From assembly GCA_016935885.1 (NCBI GenBank), contig JAFGQA010000196.1:1-17012 (forward strand): a stretch of 17,012 nt of DNA, read 5' to 3'. Of the stretch, positions 7,075 to 14,696 are shown piece by piece. Position numbers and translations under genes: made by a program. The notes under the pieces were generated by a model. The model did not search any database, was not told where the DNA came from, and saw nothing but the letters and a program-made list of their open reading frames with translations. The stretch comes from Phycisphaerae bacterium (GTDB taxonomy: Bacteria; Planctomycetota; Phycisphaerae; UBA1845; UTPLA1). The stretch's first letter is position 1. Every line of letters begins with the position of its first letter.

Positions 7075-7929
7075 ATGAACGTCATCATGGAACCATTGAT
7101 GGATCACGCAACCTGGCTCGGGACGTTCCAGGAGTTGCTGCGCTACTATCTGGGCCCTGTGGAGAATTCTCCGCTTGTGAATGTGGGCAGCTTGGTAGCG
7201 ATCCTGGCGGGCGCCTTCTTGACTTTTCGCTGCTGGAAGTTCGAGCGATCGGTGGTGTCCATCTGCGGATTGGTGATCGGGGCGTGGCTGGGATACTGGG
7301 CATCGCTTTTCGTTGGCGTGTCGGCTCCGATTCCGGCGGCGGTCGGCGCGGTCGTGATGACCGTCCTCGCCTATCGCACGTACCACTGGTGGCTGGCGAT
7401 TGGTTCCGTGGTGGTGCTGTTCGGAGCGGGTGTGGTTTTTCAATTAGGCCGCGGTGATCTGCATCGCTACCTGCCGGATCTCAATCAGGCGAACCCGCCG
7501 ATCCGGGGTGATCTGCTCGGCGGGCTGGTCAGCAAGGCCCAACAGGAGAGCAACCTGCACCCGAGCCTTTCGGACCAACTGGAGAAGCTAAAGGGGCCGG
7601 TCGTCCGGGAACTGAAGGCCCTGGGGCCGGTGGGTTGGCTGCTACCAGTGGCGGGAGCCCTCCTTGGCGGCTTGCTGGCATATTGGGCACTGCGGGGGTT
7701 TGCCGTCGTCTGGGTGGGATTCGTAGGGGCGACTATGGTGGTGTTTGGTGCGGCCGCCTTCCTGTGCGCGCACTGGCCGAAGACCCAGGCCTGGATGATC
7801 TCGGAGCCACAATACGCGGCCGGTAGTATTATCGGCTTGTGGCTTCTGGGCCTGCTGCTTCAGGCGAAGGAGGCACGCCTTCCCAAGAAGCCAGACGGCG
7901 CAAGCGCAAAAGACTCCCCCAAATCGTAA
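7075..7929 (+). CDS. Multi-TM membrane protein, unknown function
   Basis: I do not recognise a characterised family. The 284-residue protein has about seven predicted membrane helices: four at roughly 35-51, 60-80, 86-100 and 105-122, a polar segment of about 60 residues (124-183), two more in 186-232, and a last one at 248-262. The helices are rich in glycine and alanine. The tail is short, charged and lysine-rich. The first four helices resemble the start of the next gene's product, which suggests an old duplication. The glycine-rich pattern recalls TMEM198-like (DUF4203) proteins, but only loosely. The ATG at 7075 is preferred over a TTG at 7030. No strong ribosome binding site is visible, and ATGs at 7087 and 7099 are alternatives. 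Confidence 0.75.
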   Translation: MNVIMEPLMDHATWLGTFQELLRYYLGPVENSPLVNVGSLVAILAGAFLTFRCWKFERSVVSICGLVIGAWLGYWASLFVGVSAPIPAAVGAVVMTVLAYRTYHWWLAIGSVVVLFGAGVVFQLGRGDLHRYLPDLNQANPPIRGDLLGGLVSKAQQESNLHPSLSDQLEKLKGPVVRELKALGPVGWLLPVAGALLGGLLAYWALRGFAVVWVGFVGATMVVFGAAAFLCAHWPKTQAWMISEPQYAAGSIIGLWLLGLLLQAKEARLPKKPDGASAKDSPKS

Positions 7930-8011
7930 GCTGATACTAGCGGGTGATGTCCGGCAACCCGTAGGCTTTGCCCAGTTCCGCAACACGCGCCGGTGGAAGG
8001 GGGGAATAGGC

Positions 8012-8638
8012 GTGGATTTCTTAGTGTTTCGGATTGGAGTGTCGGGCCCGAGCGTGGCCGTCGTGCTCATGGCGGGCGGGCTGATGTTTGGGCTGTTCGG
8101 CTGGCGGCTGGTCCGTTGTCTGGCCGTCCTTGACGCGCTCGTCGTGGCCGTACTTTCGGGATTCGTGCTGAGGGACCTTGATTTCCTTCCTGGCGTGGGC
8201 GTGCCGACCTGGGCCGTGGGCGCGTTTCTAGCCGTTGGATTGTCTTGGATCGCCTGGCGATTTCCGAACTGGGCGGCGGTGGCGATGAGCGGGGCGGTGG
8301 GCTTCCTTCTGCCGCAGATGCTGCTGGATTCGGGCGCAGTGCCGCTACTCGTCCGCGTTTTGGTCGGGGCACTGGCCTGTGGATTGGCGATGGCGCTGCA
8401 TCTGGCGCTGCGGAATGAAGCGGCAGTCGTGGTGACCGGCCTGCACGGGGGCTGGCTGTGTCTCGCCGCGCTGGTGGCCGTGGCGGCCGATCCTGGGGGC
8501 TTCGGCGGGCAGTTCCTCGAGTTGCTCGCCAGCTACACGCTTCTTCTGCCACTGGTCGGCATGGTCTTCTCGGCCATCCTGATTGCGCTACAGTGGGCAG
8601 ACATGGAGCGGACAGTGAATCCGACCGGAATCGTATAA
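8012..8638 (+). CDS. Multi-TM membrane protein, likely paralogue of the preceding gene
   Basis: The 208-residue protein is almost entirely hydrophobic, with about seven glycine- and alanine-rich helices and short polar loops. Its first half (AGGLMFGLFGWRLVRCL onward) lines up by eye with LAGAFLTFRCWKFERSV in the upstream protein: helix, W-K/R-R turn, helix, loop with VP/IP, helix. Function is unknown. The GTG start at 8012 follows GGAAGGGGGG (7995-8004). The gene begins 82 bp after its neighbour and probably shares its transcript. It has no soluble domain that would suggest enzyme activity. Confidence 0.75.
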   Translation: MDFLVFRIGVSGPSVAVVLMAGGLMFGLFGWRLVRCLAVLDALVVAVLSGFVLRDLDFLPGVGVPTWAVGAFLAVGLSWIAWRFPNWAAVAMSGAVGFLLPQMLLDSGAVPLLVRVLVGALACGLAMALHLALRNEAAVVVTGLHGGWLCLAALVAVAADPGGFGGQFLELLASYTLLLPLVGMVFSAILIALQWADMERTVNPTGIV

Positions 8639-8682
8639 GAACCTATCCTCGAAGCGAACCCGAGGAGGTGAGGGCAACCGCG

Positions 8683-8910
8683 ATGGCTATCTGCGACTGG
8701 TGCGGCGTCCGAGAAGCGCGTCTCGTGGCGACCGCACAATTCCCCAAGATCAGGCGTCCCAATCTCATCCTGTGCAACAAGTGCTGGCAAGAAAAATGGT
8801 CAAAAGATGATTACAGCGCGGAACCACTTCCGCTGCCTCACCGCCCAGTGTCACCCTTCATGATGTCTCCGACCCGGCTTCCGCCTGTTCCTCCGGGCGT
8901 CTATTCATAA
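8683..8910 (+). CDS. Small Cys4 zinc-ribbon-like protein
   Basis: The 75-residue protein has two CxxC pairs, CDWC at 4-7 and CNKC at 31-34, spaced as in a small zinc ribbon. After a charged stretch (EKWSKDD), the C-terminus is proline-rich and probably disordered. No known family is recognised. It could bind zinc and act as a small adaptor or nucleic-acid-binding protein, which is inference. The ATG at 8683 is preceded by GGAGGTG at 8664-8670, a strong but slightly distant site. A GTG at 8668 in the same frame is less likely. It begins 44 bp after the second membrane protein gene and is probably co-transcribed. Confidence 0.7.
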   Translation: MAICDWCGVREARLVATAQFPKIRRPNLILCNKCWQEKWSKDDYSAEPLPLPHRPVSPFMMSPTRLPPVPPGVYS

Positions 8911-8934
8911 AGCCCTTCACGGTTGGGTGCACCT

Positions 8935-9047
8935 GTGGCACCGCAAAACTGTGGCACCGCAAAACTGTGGCACCGGCGTCTCGCCGGTGGTTTTGACGGT
9001 CAGCACCGGCGTTTCCGAACCGCTTTTTTCCCTTTTACCACGGGCTG
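8935..9047. repeat. Inverted copy of the MITE-like element, one end replaced by 16-bp tandem repeats
   Basis: From AAAACTGTGGCACCGG to CCACGGGCTG this matches the reverse complement of 6501-6598 with about two mismatches over some 80 bp. The right end CCACGGGCTG (9038-9047) is intact. The left terminal repeat is absent. In its place GTGGCACCGCAAAACT is repeated at 8935-8950 and 8951-8966, with a partial third copy. The element lies between the small Cys4 gene and the 3' end of dnaE. Confidence 0.8.
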
Positions 9048-9121
9048 CCAGCCTGCCGCTCGACATGCTTCCATCAGACGCCGATGTATTCCATCGAAAG
9101 CTCGCGCCTTGCTCTGTGCGG

Positions 9122-12100
9122 TTACCGGGAGGATGCCGTCGCAGGAGCATTGCTGCGCGATTCCGCAGGCGCCGCCGGGGCACTGGGCCGAGTCCGTCGC
9201 CGCCGGGGCACAACGTCCATCGATCCGTCACCCAGGAGGGCTCGGACTTCCGAGACGAAGCGAGTGTCGGGCCGCACGGCGAGGTCGGCGCCGCAACGAA
9301 TGACGGTCGTCATATTACCCGGCGACTGAATCCGCATGAAGATCGGCCGTTCGCCCGGGTGGGCCCTGCAAACGTCCCGCAGTCGTTCCAGCTCGCGTAT
9401 ATCGAGGCCGACTGACTTGAGCCTGATGATGACGGCATCCGCCAGCAGGGCGGGCCCGTCGTCTATGGCGATGACGTCGGAGACGCGCAGCGACGGTTCT
9501 TCCCGGCGGCGGTCGACACGGCCGCGAAGAAAAACGAGCTTGTCCGGTCGGATCAACGCGCGGTGGCGCTCGTATTCCTCGCTGAAGACAACCGCCTCAA
9601 TCGAGCCGGTCAGGTCCTCGAAGGTCAGGGCCGCCATCTTCGAGCCGGCGTTGCGGCCGGTCTTTGTCACGATGTTGCGAACGCGCGTAATCATGCCCCC
9701 AAGGACCACCTCGGTCGCATCGCTCAGCTCGGCCAGGTCGGCGCAATCTGCGGTGGCGAATTTGCTCAGACGGTCTGCCTGCTTCGCCAACGGGTGGCTG
9801 GTCACGTAGAAGCCGAGGACCGACTTCTCGTGGGCGAGCATCTCGGCCTCGGTCCATTCGTCCGTGGGGATGGGCGGTGGCGGGGCGGCGGCGTCCTGCT
9901 CGAAGGTCCCGAACATGTTCATCTGGCCGCACTGCCGGTCGTGCTGAGTCTCGGCGCCGACCTGCAGGGCCTTGTCCAGCACACTCACAAGTGCCTTCCG
10001 CATGGCACCAGTCGAATCGAAGGCACCGGCTTTGATCAGGGCTTCGATGACACCCTTATTCACCGTAGAAAGATCCACCCGCTCGCAGAAGTCGTACAGA
10101 TTCAGGAAAGGTCCGCCTTCTTCGCGTGCCCGCGCGATGCACTGCACCGCCTTGCGGCCGATGCCCTTGATGGCGGCGAGGCCGAACCGCAGGAAGGCCT
10201 CGCGAGCCGGGCTGTCCTCCTGGAGGCCTGCGGCTTGAGGCCTGAGACTTGAGGCTTGAGGTTCCGGCTCCGGGCCCTCCGCGCCTCTGCGCCTCTGCGT
10301 GAGCCTCTCCCCCCCGGGCCGAACGACGGTGAAATCCTCGTTGCTCGTGTTGATGTCCGGCGGCCTCACGGCGATACCGAGACGCTTGCACTCCTCGATG
10401 TACTCCACAACCTTGTCGGTGTCGCCCATTTCATACGTCAGCAGGGCGGCCATGAATTCGACCGGATAGTAGGTCTTCAGCCACGCGGTTTGGAAGGCAA
10501 CCAAGGCATAACCTGTGGCGTGGGCCTTGTTGAACGCATACTCGCCGAACGGCAAGATCTGATTGAAAACCTCCTCGGCCGCCGTTTGTGTCAGGCCATT
10601 CCTGCCCGCCCCATCGACAAAGGGCCCGCGCTCGGCCTCGATCATCTCGGTCCTCTTCTTGCTGATCGCCTTGGCGAGGCGGAACGCCCGCTTGCGCTCG
10701 ATGCCGCCCAACTGATTGACCAACCGGGCCACCTGCTCTTGATAGACGATGATGCCGTAGGTCTCGGCCAGCACCTCGTCCATGGTTTTGTGCGGCGTGG
10801 ACCACGCCTCTCCGTGCTTGCGGGCAATGTAGGCGTCGATGTTGACCATCGGGCCCGGCCGGTACAGGGCGTTGGCGGCGATCAGGTCCTCGATCCGGTT
10901 GGGCTGCATCTTCATCAGGACGTCTCGCATGCCGCCGGACTCGAACTGAAACATGCCCTTGGTCTGGCCGCTGGCGAACATCTCGTAGATCTTCTTATCC
11001 GCGAGGTCGGCGCCGGCGAGATCGACGGTCACGCCGTGGTGCTGCTGGATCAGCTTGCAGGCCCGGGCAATGACGCTGAGCGTCCGCAGGCCCAGAAAGT
11101 CCATCTTCAGCAAGCCGACCTTCTCGACGGTCGTGCCCTCGAATTGCGTCATGATCGAATCGGAGTCGGAGGGCTTGTATAGCGGCAGAAGCGTGTCCAG
11201 CGGCTGGTCCGCGATGACGACTCCGGCGGCGTGGACGCTCGTGTTCCGCGCTAGACCTTCCAGGCGCTTGCCGATATCGATGACCTTGCGAATCGTCGGG
11301 TCCTCGTCGTAGAGCTGCCTCAACTCCGGCTCCTGGGCGAGGGCCTTGTCGAGCGTCATCTTGAGTTCTTCGGGCACGAGCTTGGCGACACGGTCGGCGT
11401 CGGCGAGCGACACGCCGAGCACGCGGCAGACATCGCGGATCACCGCACGTGCCTTCAGCGTGCCGAATGTGATGATCTGGGCGACGTGGCCGTATTTCTC
11501 GCGGACGTATTGGATGATCTGCTCGCGACCGTCCTGACAGATGTCGAGGTCGATGTCCGGCATCTCGTCGCGGTCCGGGTCCATGAATCGCTCGAAATAC
11601 AGGCCGTACCGCAGAGGATCCGGCTGGGAGAGGTACAGGCAGTACGCAACGATGGACGAGCAGCCGCTGCCACGGGCACCGCAGGGAATGTCATTGTCTT
11701 GGGCGTATTGGACGAGGTCCCAGTTGATCAGGAAGTAACTCGAGAAGCCCTTGCTCTGAATCACGTCGAGCTCGTAGTCGATGCGCTCGCGGATCTCGTC
11801 GGTGATCTCACCGTAGCGCTCCGCGGCGCCCTTGTAGACCAGTTCGCGGAGATAGGCCTCGGCCGACTTCCTGCCGGGCGGCCGATAGACGGGCGTATAT
11901 CGCTTGGTCAGGTCCAGTTCGACGTTGCACCGATCGGCGATCTCGACCGCATTGGAGATTGCCTCGGGCTGATCGGAGAACAGGACCTTCATCTGAGCGG
12001 GCGACTTCAGGTAGAACTGATCGCTCGGAAACCTGAACCGGTCGTCCTCGCTTTGCAGGGCGCGCGTGGCGACACAGCACAACACGTCGTGGGCCTCGAC

Positions 12101-12763
12101 ATCGTCGAGCGTCAGGTAATGCACGTCGTTCGTGGCCACGAGGCCGACGCCCTTGTTGTTGGCGATGTCGATCAACTCGGGGTTGATGATCTTCTGTTCT
12201 TCCATGCCGTGGTCTTGCAGTTCGAGATAGAACCGCTCGGGCCCGAAGACTCCCAGATACCAGTCGACGGCATCCTCCGCCGCGGCGCGATCACGCTTGA
12301 TCAACGCCTGGGGTATCTCCCCCCCAAGGCACGCGCTCATGCAAATCAGCCCCTCGTTATGGGCCTCCAGGACCTCACGATCGATCCGCGGCCGGTAGTA
12401 GAAGCCTTCGCAATAACCGATCGACGCCAGCTTCAGCAGATTGCGGTAGCCCGTGTTGTTCATCACCAGCAGGAGCAGGTGATGGCTGGCTTCGCTCATC
12501 CCCTTGGCGTCCTTACTCCGACGGTCGCCCGGTGCGATGTACGCTTCCATGCCGATGATCGGCTTGATGCCGGTGTTGATGGCCGTCTGATAGAACTCGA
12601 TGGCCCCGAACATGTTGCCATGATCCGTGATGGCAATGGCCGGCATGCCCATGTCCTTGGCCGCCCTGACAAGTTCATCGATGCGAACCGCTCCGTCGAG
12701 CAGGCTGTAGTGTGTGTGCACGTGCAGATGCGCGAACGGCGTCGTCGCTTCGCCCTTGGTCAT
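9122..12763 (-). CDS. dnaE: DNA polymerase III subunit alpha
   Basis: This is the replicative C-family polymerase, 1213 residues. The N-terminal PHP domain shows HLHVHTHYSLLDG at 12-24 and TDHGN at 46-50. The palm carries PDIDLD at 402-407, giving catalytic D403 and D405, and the third aspartate D555 is in KMDFLGLRTL. The helix-hairpin-helix region FGLAAIKGIG starts at 860, and an OB fold lies around 1015-1085. The C-terminus ends in an Arg/Ala/Pro-rich tail. The start at 12763 is chosen because AGGAGG (12774-12779) precedes the ATG by 10 nt; an ATG at 12835 would add 24 unsupported residues. Residues about 815-851 are an insertion encoded by repeat DNA. The gene stands alone, and its end faces the 7075-8910 genes. 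Confidence 0.97.
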   Translation of the reverse strand: MTKGEATTPFAHLHVHTHYSLLDGAVRIDELVRAAKDMGMPAIAITDHGNMFGAIEFYQTAINTGIKPIIGMEAYIAPGDRRSKDAKGMSEASHHLLLLVMNNTGYRNLLKLASIGYCEGFYYRPRIDREVLEAHNEGLICMSACLGGEIPQALIKRDRAAAEDAVDWYLGVFGPERFYLELQDHGMEEQKIINPELIDIANNKGVGLVATNDVHYLTLDDVEAHDVLCCVATRALQSEDDRFRFPSDQFYLKSPAQMKVLFSDQPEAISNAVEIADRCNVELDLTKRYTPVYRPPGRKSAEAYLRELVYKGAAERYGEITDEIRERIDYELDVIQSKGFSSYFLINWDLVQYAQDNDIPCGARGSGCSSIVAYCLYLSQPDPLRYGLYFERFMDPDRDEMPDIDLDICQDGREQIIQYVREKYGHVAQIITFGTLKARAVIRDVCRVLGVSLADADRVAKLVPEELKMTLDKALAQEPELRQLYDEDPTIRKVIDIGKRLEGLARNTSVHAAGVVIADQPLDTLLPLYKPSDSDSIMTQFEGTTVEKVGLLKMDFLGLRTLSVIARACKLIQQHHGVTVDLAGADLADKKIYEMFASGQTKGMFQFESGGMRDVLMKMQPNRIEDLIAANALYRPGPMVNIDAYIARKHGEAWSTPHKTMDEVLAETYGIIVYQEQVARLVNQLGGIERKRAFRLAKAISKKRTEMIEAERGPFVDGAGRNGLTQTAAEEVFNQILPFGEYAFNKAHATGYALVAFQTAWLKTYYPVEFMAALLTYEMGDTDKVVEYIEECKRLGIAVRPPDINTSNEDFTVVRPGGERLTQRRRGAEGPEPEPQASSLRPQAAGLQEDSPAREAFLRFGLAAIKGIGRKAVQCIARAREEGGPFLNLYDFCERVDLSTVNKGVIEALIKAGAFDSTGAMRKALVSVLDKALQVGAETQHDRQCGQMNMFGTFEQDAAAPPPPIPTDEWTEAEMLAHEKSVLGFYVTSHPLAKQADRLSKFATADCADLAELSDATEVVLGGMITRVRNIVTKTGRNAGSKMAALTFEDLTGSIEAVVFSEEYERHRALIRPDKLVFLRGRVDRRREEPSLRVSDVIAIDDGPALLADAVIIRLKSVGLDIRELERLRDVCRAHPGERPIFMRIQSPGNMTTVIRCGADLAVRPDTRFVSEVRALLGDGSMDVVPRRRRTRPSAPAAPAESRSNAPATASSR
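10214..10321 (-). repeat. Repeat DNA inserted in frame within dnaE
   Basis: On the minus strand this reads as two kinds of simple repeat: GCAGAGGCGC in overlapping copies, then several copies of CCTCAAG-type heptamers (CCTCAAGCCTCAAGTCTCAG). It encodes residues about 815-851, a low-complexity Arg/Glu/Pro/Gln stretch. The conserved sequence breaks after PPDINTSNEDFTVV and resumes at FGLAAIKGIG. In E. coli DnaE only a few residues join these parts. Confidence 0.75.
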
Positions 12764-12938
12764 GGGGGTGGAGCCTCCTCGTGGGTCTGGGGTTGCGGGC
12801 CTGATGCTGGCCATACGCGAGTTGTTCGCCCACAACGACAGGCGTGATCATATCGCAGGCCGGGCCGGATTGGGGCGGCTTGTGATTTCAGGAGCCATAC
12901 CTGCACAGGATCATCGTAGCTTCAGCATGAGGCCCAGG

Positions 12939-14030
12939 TTAGCGGGGCTCTCGTTGATTACTCACAAGCGGAGCCGCCTTTGCCCGCTGCGCCGCCAGGA
13001 GCCGCAGGGTGAACCGGCACGTGGCGTCCTTGACCTGGACACCATCCAGGCCGACGACGCCGGCGCAGAGGTGAAACGGTGGCGCGGGGTCGACCACACT
13101 CAGAAGGCAACGGATCGCTGGCTCACCGTTCGTGTCGATGTCGACGGGGAACCGATATGCCCGGCGCTCGCCCCGCAGGGCTGGAAGCAAGCGATCATCC
13201 TCCTCCACGTCGCCTAAGCCTGCGGTGGCCACGAACTCGACGCGACCGCCATGTACCACAAGCGACCACAGAGACGGCCGGGGCATGAACTTCTGGATGA
13301 TGTCCCACAGATTGCGCGTTTCGCCCATCATTTGGCCGAAGCCGTACAGCGATGGGAGGATGTCTGCCAGTTCCTGGGGCACGATGCGGCGGTCGATCGG
13401 GGGCTGGTGCTTCATCCGCACTGCCGTTACGCACGCGGCGTAGAAGCCACGTCGCAGGTAGGCCTCCGGGGCGAGCGTGCCGGCTGGCTTGAGCCTGCGG
13501 CCGCAATCATCATACACGTGCACCACGACCAGAACGGGGTCGGAGTCGCGCGTCACGTTATGTTTGTTGCCGGCTTTGTCAATGAAGTCCGTCGTCATCG
13601 ACCACCTGCGCGCCGGCAGCCGGCCAATCAGGCTGTCGTCGTCCTCGTCCGCGATCACGATGTGGGCGGTCTTGCCCGACGGATCGTCGCTCACGGATCT
13701 GTCGTCTGGTCGGGTGATGACGACGTCCGCGTCCGGCGGGAGAACGCCAGACTTCAGCTCGAAGAGGACAAAGCGAACGATGTGTTTGCCGCCGCGGTCG
13801 ATCTGAAGGCCGAACAAGACTCGATCGCCGATTCGCCAATCGCTGCTCCCGTCAGGGACGTCGAAACCGGACAGGATACCGCTCGCCGGCTGGAAGCTCG
13901 TCGTCAGAAGGTCGTTACTGTCCGGCACGTTCTTGAGAACCTCGACATCGTCGTAACGGGCCGGCACACAAGCGGTGACCAACGACGCGCCGAGCAAGGA
14001 AGCGGCGAACAAGCAGGTTTTACGTCGCAC
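12939..14030 (-). CDS. Predicted lipoprotein, unknown function
   Basis: The 363-residue protein begins with a lipoprotein signal: basic MRRK, a hydrophobic core and the lipobox V18-T19-A20-C21, so the mature protein should be lipid-anchored at C21. The rest has no recognised domain. It looks like beta-rich soluble sequence with acidic stretches (ADEDDDS), and a middle section around PSLYGFGQMMGETRNLWDI. The GTG start at 14030 has GGAGG 8 nt upstream (14039-14043). A possible -10 box TAGAAT lies at 14066-14071 on the minus strand, with no clear -35. It sits between dnaE and a repeat-rich spacer and shares no evident function with either side. Confidence 0.8.
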   Translation of the reverse strand: MRRKTCLFAASLLGASLVTACVPARYDDVEVLKNVPDSNDLLTTSFQPASGILSGFDVPDGSSDWRIGDRVLFGLQIDRGGKHIVRFVLFELKSGVLPPDADVVITRPDDRSVSDDPSGKTAHIVIADEDDDSLIGRLPARRWSMTTDFIDKAGNKHNVTRDSDPVLVVVHVYDDCGRRLKPAGTLAPEAYLRRGFYAACVTAVRMKHQPPIDRRIVPQELADILPSLYGFGQMMGETRNLWDIIQKFMPRPSLWSLVVHGGRVEFVATAGLGDVEEDDRLLPALRGERRAYRFPVDIDTNGEPAIRCLLSVVDPAPPFHLCAGVVGLDGVQVKDATCRFTLRLLAAQRAKAAPLVSNQREPR

Positions 14031-14210
14031 GAGGATGGCCTCCGATTGCCTCTGGGTGCCGGTGGATTCTAGTCGACGGGCTCATAGCGTGCACAGAAGA
14101 CCTTACGCACCGGGTGCCACTCGCCATGCGCCTCGGCCGGGTCCATGACAGTTACGGCGGCTCGCGAATGAGCGGCGTGGCGCCTGGTTTCGCCCGACAT
14201 AAGCACTCGA

Positions 14211-14312
14211 TCCGAGCCCCGAGCGCGAGCGAGTGGGCCTGTCTGCCGACAGGCAGGTCTGAAAGCCAACGGTCCTCCCAGCAAGACCCCGCGCTGGCGC
14301 TTGGGGCTCGGA
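14211..14312. repeat. 102-bp element with 16-bp inverted ends
   Basis: The ends TCCGAGCCCCGAGCGC (14211-14226) and GCGCTTGGGGCTCGGA (14297-14312) are inverted repeats with one mismatch. Inside is the small palindrome CCTGTC-TGCC-GACAGG (14238-14253). A further arm-like copy, TCCGAGCCCGGAGCGC, lies at 14335-14350. There is no coding content. It may be a small non-autonomous mobile element or two converging REP units. Confidence 0.65.
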
Positions 14313-14401
14313 AAGGCGCTGCGATGTCACCTAATCCGAGCCCGGAGCGCCAGCGACGGGTCACCGCGAGCACTCATCCTCGCCGTACACACCCCGCGCT
14401 T

Positions 14402-14545
14402 GGTGCCACTGGCGGCTTGTCCGCCAGTGTTTCCAGATGTGCTGCGCCTGGTGCCACTGGCGGCTTGTCCGCCAGTGTTTCCCGATGTGCTGCGCCCGGT
14501 GCCACTGGCGGCTTGTCCGCCAGTGTTTCCCGATGTGCTGCGCCC
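14402..14545. repeat. Three 48-bp tandem repeats with REP-like hairpin
   Basis: Units start at 14402, 14450 and 14498 with an exact 48-bp period and almost no differences (one A/C change after GTGTTTCC in the first copy). Each starts GGTGCCAC, contains the hairpin CACTGGCGG/CCGCCAGTG with loop CTTGT, and ends GATGTGCTGCGCC. Because 48 is a multiple of three, any frame across it gives a 16-residue peptide repeat, which is not evidence of a protein. Confidence 0.95.
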
Positions 14546-14644
14546 GGGATGGCCAAGCAGTCCGCTTGGGGCTAGGATTTTCGCAGGGTGTCGGAGTTTG
14601 GCGGCTGACAGAGATCGCGTTCCAGAAGGCTTGCAGGATTGCCA

Positions 14645-14666
14645 GCCCGTGAGTGTCGTCACGGGC
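14645..14666. promoter_or_regulatory. Hairpin or operator before the phosphoesterase gene
   Basis: GCCCGTGA (14645-14652) and TCACGGGC (14659-14666) are perfect 8-bp inverted repeats around GTGTCG, ending 30 bp before the ATG at 14697. It could be a leader hairpin or a dimeric-regulator site. A related palindrome, CCCGTGACGGG, lies in the fumarase promoter spacer. Function is inference. Confidence 0.4.
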
Positions 14667-14696
14667 GAGACAACAGAGACACAGGAGGAGATCGAC

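Larger units (their letters stand above)
14031..14696. other. Repeat-rich spacer between lipoprotein and phosphoesterase genes
   Basis: These 666 bp hold no convincing gene. The open frames on both strands run through repeats and give repeated peptides. The contents are an inverted-repeat element at 14211-14312, a third copy of its arm at 14335-14350, three 48-bp tandem units at 14402-14545, and a hairpin at 14645-14666 next to the phosphoesterase start. Confidence 0.7.

Noticed and set aside
11486..12847. Plus-strand ORF of 453 codons opposite dnaE
   Set aside because: It is a shadow of the conserved polymerase gene on the other strand, with no domain or ribosome site.
12847..12852. TATGAT as a -10 box for dnaE on the minus strand
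   Set aside because: No acceptable -35 sequence lies 16-18 bp upstream.
14402..14545. CRISPR array
   Set aside because: The whole 48-bp period is repeated with no unique spacers, and no cas genes are present.
14301..14696. Upstream extension of the phosphoesterase through the 48-bp repeats
   Set aside because: The start at 14697 has a strong Shine-Dalgarno site and begins right at the DLH motif. The extension is repeat translation.
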